Origin: Siphonodentalium dalli
Taxonomy: Eukaryota > Mollusca > Scaphopoda > Gadilida > Siphonodentaliidae
Assembly (NCBI GenBank): GCA_032622095.1
Contig: CP136066.1
Span: forward strand, 67,030,278 to 67,094,277
Direction of reading: 5' to 3'
DNA: 64,000 nucleotides
Shown: piece after piece, positions 23,509 to 33,213 of the stretch
How positions within the stretch are numbered: position 1 is the first letter of the stretch
Layout: the number at the start of each line of letters is the position of its first letter
Notes under the pieces: model-generated
The model's input: only the letters and a program-made list of their open reading frames with translations
Database searches by the model: none
What the model was told of the DNA's origin: nothing
Program-made: the position numbers and the translations under genes

Positions 23509-23858
23509 AGTAGAATTTTTATGACCTGGCAGCAGTTTGAAGGTCTAATGTACATCTTTCAAAGCCACGTTGATTCCTGGTGTGATGTTATCTTGCTACT
23601 CTTGCTTCATTTATTTACGTTGTCTGACTCATTTACCATTTCTATTTTTGAAGTGTATTGCTCTCTTTTATATCTTCTAACATATAGATTCCAAAAGTAA
23701 GCGAGGCCAGCAAGTATTTATGGACAAATTGTGGAAACAGCTATATAAATATATTCATCGTATGAGCAGTCTAATCAAATAGAGTTACTGTTTGTTGCTC
23801 GTTTCCACGCTTTATGTCTGTGGGAATATCTTGTTAATTTTGACCGGGGATAAATACA
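23509..23858. other. Right flank of the satellite, no gene recognised
   Basis: Ordinary AT-rich DNA begins abruptly after ATGCCCCTA at the array edge. An open frame runs from the last monomers to 23700 but resembles nothing known. Confidence 0.4.
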
Positions 23859-23994
23859 TTACACGGCTTGTTGATGGGGGATACGGTGTGGTATGTCCCG
23901 GTCGACTCTCGTATCCCCCTCGGCTATCGCCTCGGGGGATACGAGCATCTACCGGGGCATACCACACCGTATCCCCCATCAACAAGCCGTGTAA
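23859..23994. repeat. 136-bp palindrome related to the satellite flank
   Basis: TTACACGGCTTGTTGATGGG at 23859 is matched by its complement ending at 23994. An inner hairpin built on CTCGTATCCCCC fills the middle, so almost the whole segment folds. The arm word CATACCACACCGTATCCCC also occurs, with one change, left of the satellite array (near 17090). Confidence 0.8.
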
Positions 23995-24211
23995 CTTATA
24001 ATATCTGTATTATACACCTGTAACATTGAAAAAGAGTTTATTATATCTAAATGATTCCATATTAGTTGATATCAGTGAAATATTATCCTGGAATTGATCA
24101 TTCCCGGAAATATAATGGAAGGATTGTCTACTACGAAATCGCTTCGTAATTATCTTTAAATATAGGAGAAGAGTGGAGACAGGGTAGATTAACATTAGAT
24201 ATGTCGATATA

Positions 24212-24330
24212 TAGGGGTGGGAGGTACGCCCAGTGTCGCGATACGATACGTATCGCGATATGCGGGTCGCGATACAATACGTATCTAGATACGATACCCT
24301 AGTATTTCTGGATGCAGCCCTTCATATGGA
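24212..24330 (+). mobile_element. hAT-like terminal region (CGATACGATACGTATCGCG)
   Basis: TAGGGGTGGGAGGTACGCCC is followed by dense CGATACGATACGTATCGCG repeats, a common subterminal pattern in hAT elements. No matching right end was found. The following 24396-24671 frame contains a short KVVWDY word that could be a worn BED-finger start, but this is too weak to call. Confidence 0.35.
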
Positions 24331-24709
24331 ATTCATGAATTGGTTGAAAAAAAACCATATATTCAATCATAGTCCTTATTTAATAGTTCATTAATTTGAT
24401 TAATCCTTCAATACCAGCTACTTCAGTTCACTGGAATGTTTTATTTAAGGCCAAGGTCGTATGGGATTACACGACTTTCAAGTACAAAAACATACCACAT
24501 TTGTTGTTTAATTCATTTAAATACAGTCCAGGGGGGGTAATCCAAAAAATACCACGTCGGAAGTTCGGAACGCTGTCTATATTGACGCGGTTTACTACGA
24601 GTCTTGTGATGAGACACGTTTATGTCAATTGGGTATCGGTGACTGTTAACGGGAATGATTTAATTCTCTAATATGCAGTTTTCAATTTAGATTTGTTTTC
24701 ATTTATAAT

Positions 24710-25760
24710 TATGGGTAGGGATACAGAGGGATAGGGGAATTTTTATCTATGTTAATCAATATGTGCATATTTATCAATATGTGCAATATTATGGTACTGA
24801 AACGTTGTCATAATGTTATGCATGTATCATCCACTATACTGCCAAATCTTCGAGTGATAGTATAATTATGGGTAAGGATACAGCTAAAGGATAGGGGAAT
24901 TTTTAACTATTTTAATCAATATGTGCATACATGTATTATAGGGACCGACGAATCGGCAATTTCAACATCGAATCGAATCTCAAATCGAATCATGATGATG
25001 ATTCGAAATCGAATCGAATCTCGAATCGAATCTTTTGCCGACACTTTAGAAGATTTGTGGTACATGTCGGTGGGAGGTATGGGCAAAATGAGGGCAAATG
25101 TCAGACGATTTTATAACGTCTGTGAGATAACGCGAATCTCACGAAGTTACGATGGAGGTTCATTAAACTACAGTTTTATGACATGGTATGATCAACATTT
25201 AGTTTAATATGAGAATGGCACGTCAGTTCATAGTTGTTTTGTTTACACAGAAACTCTGCCACTAGTCTATGCGAGGCATACGTGCGCAGAATAGTTTCCG
25301 TTTGCAATTGAGTCTGGTGCGAGTCATTGTAATCCGAAACGATTCTGCGCATGTACGCCTAGGCTCACCATGTCGCATGCATGGCAGCATGCACGAGCGA
25401 TATCAGAATTGCGCATTCTGACTTGGGGATATAATGAACATTTTTAAAGATACTGCAGGCGATAAAGGACTGTTATACAACGATTCGAAATATCCCGAAT
25501 CACATGACCGATTTCGAATCGAATCGGAACGTAAGATTCGAAATCGAATCGAATCTCGAAGCTTCGTCGGTTCCTAATGTATTATACACGTATTGACTGC
25601 CTTGGGAGAAATAGCGAGAACTATTTTCTCGAGGTGGTGTCTTTTGAACATTTTCATGTTTTGCATGTAATCCAGTAAACTCCCCATTCTTCCAGTGTTA
25701 GTATAATAACTGGTAGGGAAAGAAAAATTTAAACTATTTTAAGTGCAGAAATATCAATAA
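24710..25760 (+). repeat. ~156-bp tandem repeat interrupted by a hAT element
   Basis: TTATGGGTAGGGATACAG...GGGGAATTTTTATCTATG at 24710 recurs at 24866 (TTATGGGTAAGGATACAG). A weaker copy recurs near 25694 (ATAACTGGTAGGGAAAG), with ATCAATATGTGCATA-type text between. The element 24939-25576 separates copies two and three. Confidence 0.5.
24939..25576. mobile_element. hAT-like element with perfect ATGTATTA duplication
   Basis: ATGTATTA occurs at 24931-24938 and 25577-25584. The ends are TAGGGACCGACGAA and TTCGTCGGTTCCTA. Both subterminal regions are filled with GATTCGATTCGAAATCG-type repeats. The interior shares GCGCAGAATAGTTTCCGTTT and AGGTTCATTAAACT with the related element at 53881-55095. 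It is 638 bp with no transposase. Confidence 0.8.
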
Positions 25761-25910
25761 TGTAATGCCTTAAATAATCAACTCCTTAACCACAGCAGAA
25801 TTATGGGTAATTTTTCAGGATTTAGACGGAAATATGGATTGTTGGCATTCATCGGAAAGCTCTCCATAATTCTGCTGTGATTAAGGAGTCGATTATTTGG
25901 GGCATTACTG
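25760..25910. mobile_element. Tc1/mariner-like palindromic MITE, asymmetric copy
   Basis: The left end TGTAATGCCTTAAATAATC and the right end GATTATTTGGGGCATTACTG are inverted. The arms CTCCTTAACCACAGCAGAAT and ATTCTGCTGTGATTAAGGAG pair. The inner half of the right arm is deleted compared with 9331-9532. Confidence 0.65.
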
Positions 25911-26379
25911 TATGTGCAATATTGTGTAATCGCTGTGGTGCTCAGACATTTTCCTAATATTCTATCTCAGCTCATAGATCACAGAGGACACGAGAATAAG
26001 CAGACTAGATACACTTCAGCACCGAAACTCATATGACATGTAAATTTGCAATAACAGAAAATGTAAAGGTTATGACCCAGTTTGAATATCTCAGATTGGT
26101 CAAAATTAATATCAAGTAGCGTTAAGATGAATCAATTGCATCCTTAGATTGTGGTGATCATTTGCAATGTGAGAGATTCTCGGATCAAGTCGCCATAATT
26201 GATCAATTGAAAACCTGAAACACTGCCGATGCAAAATGATGCACACATTTCAATATAACATATAAGGCATGCATTGCAATGAAAATAGAATCTCTGCTCT
26301 GAATTGGAAGGAATTTGACTTGTATTTGTGAGAACAAGAGGTGGGCTGTCCCAATGTGACTAGGGAGGGATACCCCCGT
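25911..26379. other. No recognised feature
   Basis: No exon or repeat boundary was recognised. Confidence 0.3.
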
Positions 26380-26664
26380 GGACATAATTGAATGGAAAAT
26401 GTAGGAATACAAGCTCGGACAAAATGTTATATGTTGCAAAAAAAAAATTAAGTTGAAAAAAAAAGGATAACTCAACAAAAAGGTTGGACACACCTCATAA
26501 TCTCAGGTTCCCATGGTAATAAATATTTGTGCCAAGTAGTTTAAAAAAATGACTGAAAAATGTAGAAATACAAGCTCGGACAAAATTCTGCATGTTGCGA
26601 AAAAAAATTAGTCGAAAAGGGGGGGATAACTGCACACAAAAAAGTTGTAATGACCTCATATTAA
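26380..26664 (+). repeat. ~160-bp tandem repeat, split by a TTAA element
   Basis: AATGTAGGAATACAAGCTCG at 26398 recurs as AATGTAGAAATACAAGCTCG at 26558, with GGTTCCCATGGTAATAAATA between. The series resumes after the TTAA element at 28276 (GGTTCCCATGGTACTAAATA, AATGTAGGAATAAAATCTC). This shows exactly where the insertion happened. Confidence 0.65.
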
Positions 26665-27026
26665 CCCTTTGAACCCGGCTGGCCGGTATTCCGGCCAGAA
26701 CGTAATTGCATATATACGCGACAAACCGGCCATGATGTAAACTCGTTCTACCGTCGGCGTCACAGTGTTGCACTTTATTTTTTATATTTCGATAAATACT
26801 CAACGTTAAGAAAAATAATATAGTGTTGCATAAATTTCATATTATAGCTGTTTTAGCTGCCCAAAAATTATCGAAGTGGTGTTTGGCATCACGAAGTATA
26901 AAAAAGTATTAAAAACCGGATAAAGTCTCCATTTTATCACATTTCTGCAATTACGACTCTCGTTTCGCGTTGGGTCATATCGCCTTACATGTATATGGCT
27001 CATAAGAGATCTAAAAATATATATTT

Positions 27027-27718
27027 ATAGGTACAAACTTTAGTGACGTATTCTTGTGGTATTTATAACTCCCAATGTGTGTGAAGAAATTCCCGCTGAG
27101 TATGAGCCCGACGTTGTCCGGGCTATTCAAAAACCAAATTTCAAAAAATCGATAGCTCTACCCAGCCCGACGTTGTCCGGGCTATAGAAAAACCAAATTT
27201 CAAGTCGATAGCTCTACCCGTTTCCGAGATCTGGTCTGCGCATGCGCGAAGCTGGCGTCGCACAGGCTCGGCTACCCGATAAAATTCGTATCCGGGGCAA
27301 GATACATTCACATACCAAATTTCAAGTCGATAGCTCCACCCGTTTCCGAGATCTCGTCTGCGCATGCGCGAAGCTGGCGTCGCACGGGCTCGGCGACCCG
27401 ATAAAATTTGTATCTGGGGCAAGATACATTCACATAGCAAATTTCAAGTCGATAGCTCCACCCGTTTCCGAGATCTCGTCTGCGCATGCGCGAAGCGGGC
27501 GCCGCACGGGCTCGCCAATACGACAACGTCCACCGCCTGGTCAAACTACACACACGTACCAAGTTTCGTCCCGATCGGTCGAGAATCGTAGATTTGTATA
27601 AATGACAAACAAACAGACAGAGGTCTTCAAAATATATATGAGATAGGTACAAACTTTAGTGACGTATTCTTGTGGTATTTATAACTCCCAATGTGTGTGA
27701 AGAAATTCCCGCTGAGTA
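27027..27718 (+). repeat. Pair of identical 76-bp direct repeats, 616 bp apart
   Basis: 27027-27102 and 27643-27718 are identical (ATAGGTACAAACTTTAGTGA ... TCCCGCTGAGTA). They enclose about 540 bp rich in GCCCGACGTTGTCCGGGC and the 122-bp units. They could be remnants of a tandem duplication or long direct repeats bounding an insertion. Confidence 0.8.
27198..27560 (+). repeat. 122-bp tandem repeat, three units
   Basis: TTTCAAGTCGATAGCTC starts at 27198, 27320 and 27442, exactly 122 bp apart. Each unit carries the CG-rich CTGCGCATGCGCGAAGC. Open frames on both strands across 27141-27652 come from the repeat. Confidence 0.9.
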
Positions 27719-28544
27719 ATATAATTCACGCTAACGATTGTCGGATGTAAACACATGTCATACGAGTTTTGTTCAAGAATATACAAACTTCAGAGTTCAT
27801 TAAATCATAATTTTTTTGCACAAAGGTACACACTATATAGATTTACACGAGAATAAAGTTCAGAATCTTGTCTTTAAGATGTCATAAGCCAATAGACCGC
27901 ACAATGCCGCACATTTTAGTTATTGGTGGGGTATTCAGAGAACACCCAGAGTTTGTTTTGGCTAAAGCCCATATGATGTCATGTATTTACGTTGGGATTG
28001 TGACGTTACGTAAATTTTTTTGGCAGTTTCTATAATAAATCTAATAAGTTTTCAATTTTTTATAACTTTTTCTGGATTTAAGATATTGAAATAGATTGTG
28101 ATGTGCTGAATTCAGAATTTAATAATCTTTCCAACGGTGTAAACAATATGGTAGAAGAGAACGCATACAATACAGCACCATACGCCTGAACAGAGTCTAC
28201 AATAAGTCAAAATACCCCTGGGACCCCAGGGTCAGGGTGTCGATCGTTGTGGGGAGCCAGGGTTCAAAGGGTTAAGTCGCCTGTAGGTTCCCATGGTACT
28301 AAATATCAGTGCCAAGCTTAAAAAAAATTGACCGAAAAATGTAGGAATAAAATCTCTGACAAAGTTGCATCTACAGACTGACGGATGACTGGATAGACAA
28401 GCTGATTCCCACATACCCCCACATCATTCATTACAGTGGGGGGGGGATTTATTCCAATATAAAACTTATCGGAAGCTTTGCATTCTAACGCAATGCACCT
28501 GTGTGAATGGCAAAATGCAGGCAACGGATTAGTGGCATCGCAAT

Positions 28545-28988
28545 CAAGCCTGACTATAGTGTGTCTGACATTTGCAGAATGAGGTCCCCAGAGGGTGAAT
28601 TTAGTGATGCTACCCCACACAGCAGGCTAGACTCACCAAATTCACACTCTGGTTACCTCATTCTGCTTAGGCCTCATCTACTGGTAAGTATCTACAGTCT
28701 CAAATTAACATTGTTTTTAGTTACTCTTTCCCTTCTGTTCAGTTTCTATATCCAATAATTTGCTGAAGATAGATTGCATAATCGACGTGACTAATGGGTG
28801 AACATCACCAACTTCAACTGGAGAACTTCAATCTGATCCAAGGTCTCCCATAGAGGTTGAGGCCTAAGCAGAATTAGTTCCAAGAGGGTTAATTTGGTGA
28901 TGCTAGCCCACAGCGGAGGATAGCATCAATAAATTCACCCTCTGGGGGACCTCATTCTGCAAATGTCAGACACACTATATCCAGCTTG
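28545..28988. mobile_element. hAT-like double-hairpin element in the TLNRD1 3' region
   Basis: ATCGCAAT lies at 28537-28544 and 28989-28996. The ends are CAAGCCTGACTATAGTG and CACTATATCCAGCTTG. It holds two hairpin modules, each built from CATTTGCAGAATGAGGTCCC and its complement. It sits about 50 bp after the TLNRD1 stop codon, so it is probably transcribed in the 3' UTR unless polyadenylation comes first. Confidence 0.8.
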
Positions 28989-29042
28989 ATCGCAATGGAC
29001 CAATGTAACATAAGGATGCAAAGGATTAGTCTAAACACTACT

Positions 29043-29248
29043 TTATGCTGTGGTACTTCCTTCACATGGTACAGATGAAACCGACCGTGGTATCACTAGA
29101 ACAGTGCTCCATTTCCTCCCAGCCCTGTCAATAGCTTCGATGCATGACATGGCCTTGTCTCTAGGCTTCGTGCTCATCACGTCATAAGCCAGTTCTCGTA
29201 TAGACTTGCATAGCTGGATACATGATGAACAGATTATCATACAAGTAC
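29043..29248 (-). CDS. TLNRD1 coding exon 2 (C terminus)
   Basis: The acceptor AACTTCAG precedes 29248. Taking the split G from exon 1, it reads G-TCMIICSSCIQLCKSIREL and ends PCEGSTTA followed by TAA at 29045-29043. The length and the VxxxCxxL helix pattern fit the last helices of the family. The canonical vertebrate TLNRD1 coding sequence is, to my knowledge, uninterrupted, so the intron is notable. Confidence 0.85.
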
Positions 29249-31193
29249 CTGAAGTTAGAAACAGAAATGTTAGATTTTGACATATTAAAGATACATAATC
29301 CGATTTAACACCCCTAACTTACTATTTCTTCGGCTACGGGTTAATAAATATTTGAATTAAGTCAAGAAACCCATCCATCAAAGCTCAGAATTATCAAATT
29401 TTAATATATGAAATCAGTTATTTTTTATCACCTGCAATATTTGGCGGCTTGGCAAAAATTCCGCTGACTACTTCCATAAATAGTACCGACATGCGCGGAT
29501 GCCGTTACAAGAGGCCATGCAAGGTTTATTTTGTGAATAAAGCTATAAGCTGTATGGTAACCAGTATACCCAGTAATAGTATAACATGTCCATTTTCTTT
29601 CTTTCTGACCTCCATATGAAAAATTAAATTAAAAAAAATACATATCATTTCCCTGGCTGGTTGGGTTTTTTTGGGCAAACAAATTGGAAAGGCAAATGTT
29701 TTTTTTTTTTTACCTAAGCTCGCTAAAGGTCACAATGCTAAAAATGGACAAATTAAGAGCAGTAACGCAGGTAAAATATATTGTACAAACTGGTTTTCGA
29801 ACTTGTTTGAGATATTGTTGTGAAAGGTCCACATATAAAATATGATGTAGTCCACAGGCCCCTGGGGAAAATTACTAAAATACCAATATAGACTATACAC
29901 TGGTATAGTCTATATTGGTATTTTAGTAATTTTCCCCAGGGGCCTGTGATGTAGTCGGCTGAAGTTTGTTCAAGTTTTCGCGATAAAGGTCATATAATTA
30001 CTAAAAATAGACAAACTAAGGACTGTAACTCAGGTAAAAAAAAGGAACGGACAAATCTGTTTTTTTTAAATTGTAAGGGATATCATTGTAAAAGATCAAA
30101 AATATCATGAAATATGAATAAAATTGGATGACGTTTGTTCAAGTTTAAGGGACAAAAATTGCTATAAACAGAAACAAGTCATATAACTCTGGTCAGAAAG
30201 TCGGGACAGGCCTGATTATATGTGTGCAGCTGTCGCACATGACAGTAAACTCACAAATAAAAAATTGTCAGAATCCATCAATAAACGGCTATGTTATATA
30301 GGTTTGGTACCGCTTGCCCACCCAGACCGAAACCGTCCCAAGTCGAGTTTTTTATAAAAAAAAAAAATTGTAAAATATTTATTACCTGCCCTGTATATAT
30401 ACCAACCTAAAATGTTGCGCTGAGAATCTATTGCATCTAGCACCACGAGAGCTGGTGTTCCGAGGAACTCCGGCTCAGTAGCAAAAGTCACTAGCGCAGA
30501 AGAGGCTGCAGTCAGCGGCTCTGTAAATGCATGAAGTCTCAAGAGATGTGTGCATATTGGACGTGCCTTGAAACATTTTATGCTATTAACCAAACAGCTG
30601 GCACTAGATGTGACATTCTTTATGCACAATCTGAACTGTTCTTGGTTCCAGGAGTCTTTAGTCTTTTCTGATGCATGCTTACAAATCTCTGTCAAAATGG
30701 ACATCTGCTTTGAAATCCTTGCCATAATATCGATAAGAGTCTGCGAATCAAGGTCTTCAATCCTCGATTTCTTCAGTTTTGTACAAATTATTTTTATGTC
30801 AAGTCCACATTTTGTGATCACATATTTGTCCACTAAACCAGCTGTGGCTGGTTTGCTCTTTGCATAACTAATTGATATGAGGTAGGCGGTATGGACAGAA
30901 CACTCCATCAAACTAATACATAACTCACATATCTCTTCTATACATTCACAAACACTTTGCCATTTGGTTGAAACAGTGAATACTTGAGTCATCAGATTTT
31001 TGGACAGAATTGAAAGTGATTTTGTGTTTGAAACAACAGACTCATGGCATTTATCAAATGAATCTTCCATACAAGTAACCGTGTCCGTCATCACCGGTCT
31101 CAATTCGGATGCGAGCAGAAGAAAGTCTGTCAGTGTTTGTAGCTTTGTATGGCATCGTTCGCATGTCCATGTAACATGGCGGGCATACTCCAT
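29043..31193 (-). CDS. TLNRD1 homologue, talin rod domain-containing protein 1 (two exons)
   Basis: Coding exons 31193-30407 and 29248-29043 join in phase 1 across a 1158-bp intron, giving 330 residues. The family (also called MESDC1) is known as a dimeric actin-binding protein related to talin rod helical bundles. Family landmarks are visible: an N-terminal CERCHTKLQ...FLLLASELRPV segment, SLMECSVHTAYL, GLVDKY, LVTFATEPEFLG, and the junction RNILG-TCMIICSSC, which aligns without a gap to the vertebrate region. The vertebrate protein is slightly longer (about 362 residues), mostly at the N terminus. The ATG at 31193 is the first after a stop at 31218-31220. A 5' UTR exon is possible, since TTTACAG lies just upstream. 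The intron holds several repeats. The protein is intact, with no breaks. Confidence 0.9.
29285..29560 (-). mobile_element. Truncated AAAGATACATAATCC-family element in the TLNRD1 intron
   Basis: TTAAAGATACATAATCCGAT near 29285, followed by CACCCCTAACTTACTATTTC, is the reverse complement of the right end at 40220-40306. GCGGATGCCGTTACAAGAGG matches copy 2977-4115. The other end is missing. Confidence 0.55.
29760..30355 (+). repeat. ~160-bp tandem repeat relative in the TLNRD1 intron
   Basis: Words such as TGGTTTTCGAACTTGTTTGAGATATTG, AAAAATAGACAAACTAAGG and GTAACTCAGGTAAAA match the units at 6400-6790. The end CCGTCCCAAGTCGAGTTTTT matches the right end at 7080-7120. It is interrupted by the palindrome 29853-29948. 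Confidence 0.5.
29853..29948. mobile_element. Perfect palindromic hAT-like MITE with ATGTAGTC duplication
   Basis: ATGTAGTC lies at 29845-29852 and 29949-29956. The 96 bp between form one palindrome, starting CACAGGCCCCTGGGGAAAAT with its centre near TATACACTGGTATA. The 8-bp duplication and CACAGG ends suggest hAT. It lies in the TLNRD1 intron inside an older repeat. Confidence 0.8.
30407..31193 (-). CDS. TLNRD1 coding exon 1
   Basis: It encodes residues 1-262 plus the first base of codon 263. It starts MEYARHVTWTCERCH, with G at +4, and ends ATTTTAG before a GTTGGT donor (30406-30401). It is rich in helix-forming residues and cysteines, as expected for a five- or four-helix talin-type bundle. 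Reading past the donor gives a non-homologous WYIYRAG tail, which supports the splice site. Confidence 0.9.
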
Positions 31194-33213
31194 AATGCAG
31201 ATTGGAAAACTGGCCCGTTACGTCCTGTAAATCCTGGGATTTGTCTTTATGCCATGCAAGCATTACACAAACTTTCTCCGACATATTGGTAGATGGTATT
31301 CCTGCCCAAGCTGTAGTGTAGAACTCTGTGATGCACGCATGTTGACAAAAGATGTATCCGAGACCTGCAATTATAACAACATACAATATCTAAACAAACA
31401 TCAGACCTCGCAATTGTGTGCATGGTACATATTACAGAAATCCCGCCTGTCCCATGTATATAATGTATATAACTATATACTATGTAAATATGTTAAATGT
31501 CTCAATACCCATGGACTTTTGAGTGAAGAGAATAAACAAATTGAATTGGAAAAATGTCCCAATGCAAATTTGATGCTTTGGCATGTTAGATTCCACATGT
31601 TGCCACAGTGTTTCCCATGGCATTGCCGAGGCCAATTTCAAAGACTGAACCATCACTATTGGCGAAGCCATTTGCTGAAACAAACTGGGCCCCGGCAAAG
31701 GGTTGCCATAGCAGATTGCAGAAGCCAAACAACCTGAATTAAGAGGGCTGCTTTTTTGCATTGAACAAATTATGTTGAAAATCATATGTGACATTTATTA
31801 AAACATTACTTAACGATGTATTCAGGGTTTCAGATCAATTTTTATGAAAACTGTTTGACCTTTTATTTAGATTATATTGTCTAAAATAACCTGTTTGGAA
31901 TAAGAATTTCTTCAAGAACTTTAGATGCTCTTTTGTTTTATAATGAATTTTCTATGCATTTATTTCATACAGTTTAAATGTTTTAGAGGGACACCACATA
32001 TTTTAATTTTTTTTTTTCAATAACAATTTTTTTTCTTCAAAATAACAATGCAGAAAACTATGTAAAATTATATTTTTGATGTTGTAACTAGAGGTTTGGA
32101 ACTCTAAATGCATCTTTAATAAATACATACAAATACAATCTTGTTATTTGAATTTTTTTTAAATATCGCTATCTTATTTCTTTCCCTCTAAATCATGTAT
32201 TCTATATCAAACAAGATACTACTAGTATATTATACTATTATTGGTGGCACTTCTAGTTTAAAATGTGTTTATATTTTATAAACTAAATTCTAAATAAAAA
32301 GCTAAATTAGATTCATAGAATTGACATGGAGCCCAGGTGTGGAGCCATGAATACATCTGTAAACATTTTTATTACACTCCTATGCATGATTGCCATTTAA
32401 AACGCCGTTAATTAAAAATTGTAATGTCACTAGTGAGTAGTGAATTATGTCATTTCTCATGACGCCATTGACGTTAAGTCACTTACTGATCTACAATGTA
32501 GACTGAATTTTTTATGGGTGATCTTTCTCCTCATCTGGGTGTTTTAATCACATTTCAGTGGCGAACCAAAATGATGCAGAAGTGTATAATAAATAGAGTA
32601 TTAATTCCATTAGTTCGAGAATTATGTCAAATAATTCACTCTAGGTGAGAGATGTTTAGGTAAGAAACTTGTGCGCGTGTACTAGTATACACTGAACAAA
32701 GGATGAAACTGTGCTAGGTACACCGGATCGTGAGCCGACGTTAATGGCTGTACCGACTGTGAAGCAATGTGTGCACGTTAAAAGAACCCTACCATTACGG
32801 CAGGTCTTATATTTCGGCGAGAATCCAAATCTAGATTCTCGTAAATATTCTCGCAAATTACCCTGGATTCTCGTGAAAAAGTAGGTTTGGATTCTCGCAA
32901 AATCAGATGAAATATATGCCCTGTACGGTGAAGTCACGGGTAATAAAATAGCAAAATTACCTGATAAAAATTTGAGTCATCCAACTCATCGGACCAAAGT
33001 GGAAATAAGGCACTTATATATGCCTTTCCTGTACTATCCCGGGCATTGGGCCGATTAAACTCACATTATATTGCCTGTTGACATACTAGTACCAAGCAGA
33101 ACTAGTTAACACTCTCCTATAGTCTACTGTACACCAAGCTCAGATTTCGCAATGTACCGTACTATTTACCATTAAACACTAATTTTTAATTGGCATGTTA
33201 TTTTATTTGGATC
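31194..33213. other. Upstream of TLNRD1; no exon recognised
   Basis: This should contain the TLNRD1 promoter and any 5' UTR exon. An acceptor-like TTTACAG (minus strand, near 31229) precedes the start codon. 31740-32320 is strongly AT-rich. 32810-32900 has several GGATTCTCG/GAGAATCC words in both orientations (foldback-like). The 162-codon plus-strand frame 31249-31737 resembles no family I know. Confidence 0.35.

Larger units (their letters stand above)
26665..28271. mobile_element. 1.6-kb piggyBac-like TTAA element (CCCTTTGAACCC ends)
   Basis: TTAA lies at 26661-26664 and 28272-28275. The ends are CCCTTTGAACCC and GGGTTCAAAGGG. The flanking tandem repeat reads through when the element is removed, so this is a clean insertion. 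The interior has no recognisable transposase. It holds a GCCGG-rich foldback near 26685-26735, a duplicated 76-bp segment and a 122-bp tandem repeat. Confidence 0.75.

Noticed and set aside
17258-23700. Many overlapping open frames with an SSLYREDRFY repeat, as if a repetitive protein
   Set aside because: The 87-bp monomer happens to have no stop in one frame, and 88-bp monomers shift it at once. The frames begin and end arbitrarily within the satellite. There is no promoter, splice or conserved start.
24396-24671. hAT transposase start (KVVWDY word)
   Set aside because: A single short word without the cysteine/histidine pairs of a BED finger is not enough.
27141-27652. Cysteine/arginine-rich frames on both strands
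   Set aside because: They follow the 122-bp tandem repeat exactly and have no known family.
30294-30404. Continuation of TLNRD1 exon 1 past RNILG (WYIYRAG tail)
   Set aside because: Homology stops at the GTTGGT donor and resumes in phase at 29248.
31249-31737. 162-codon plus-strand frame upstream of TLNRD1
   Set aside because: No family resemblance, partly antisense to AT-rich leader DNA, and no splice sites. Treated as chance.
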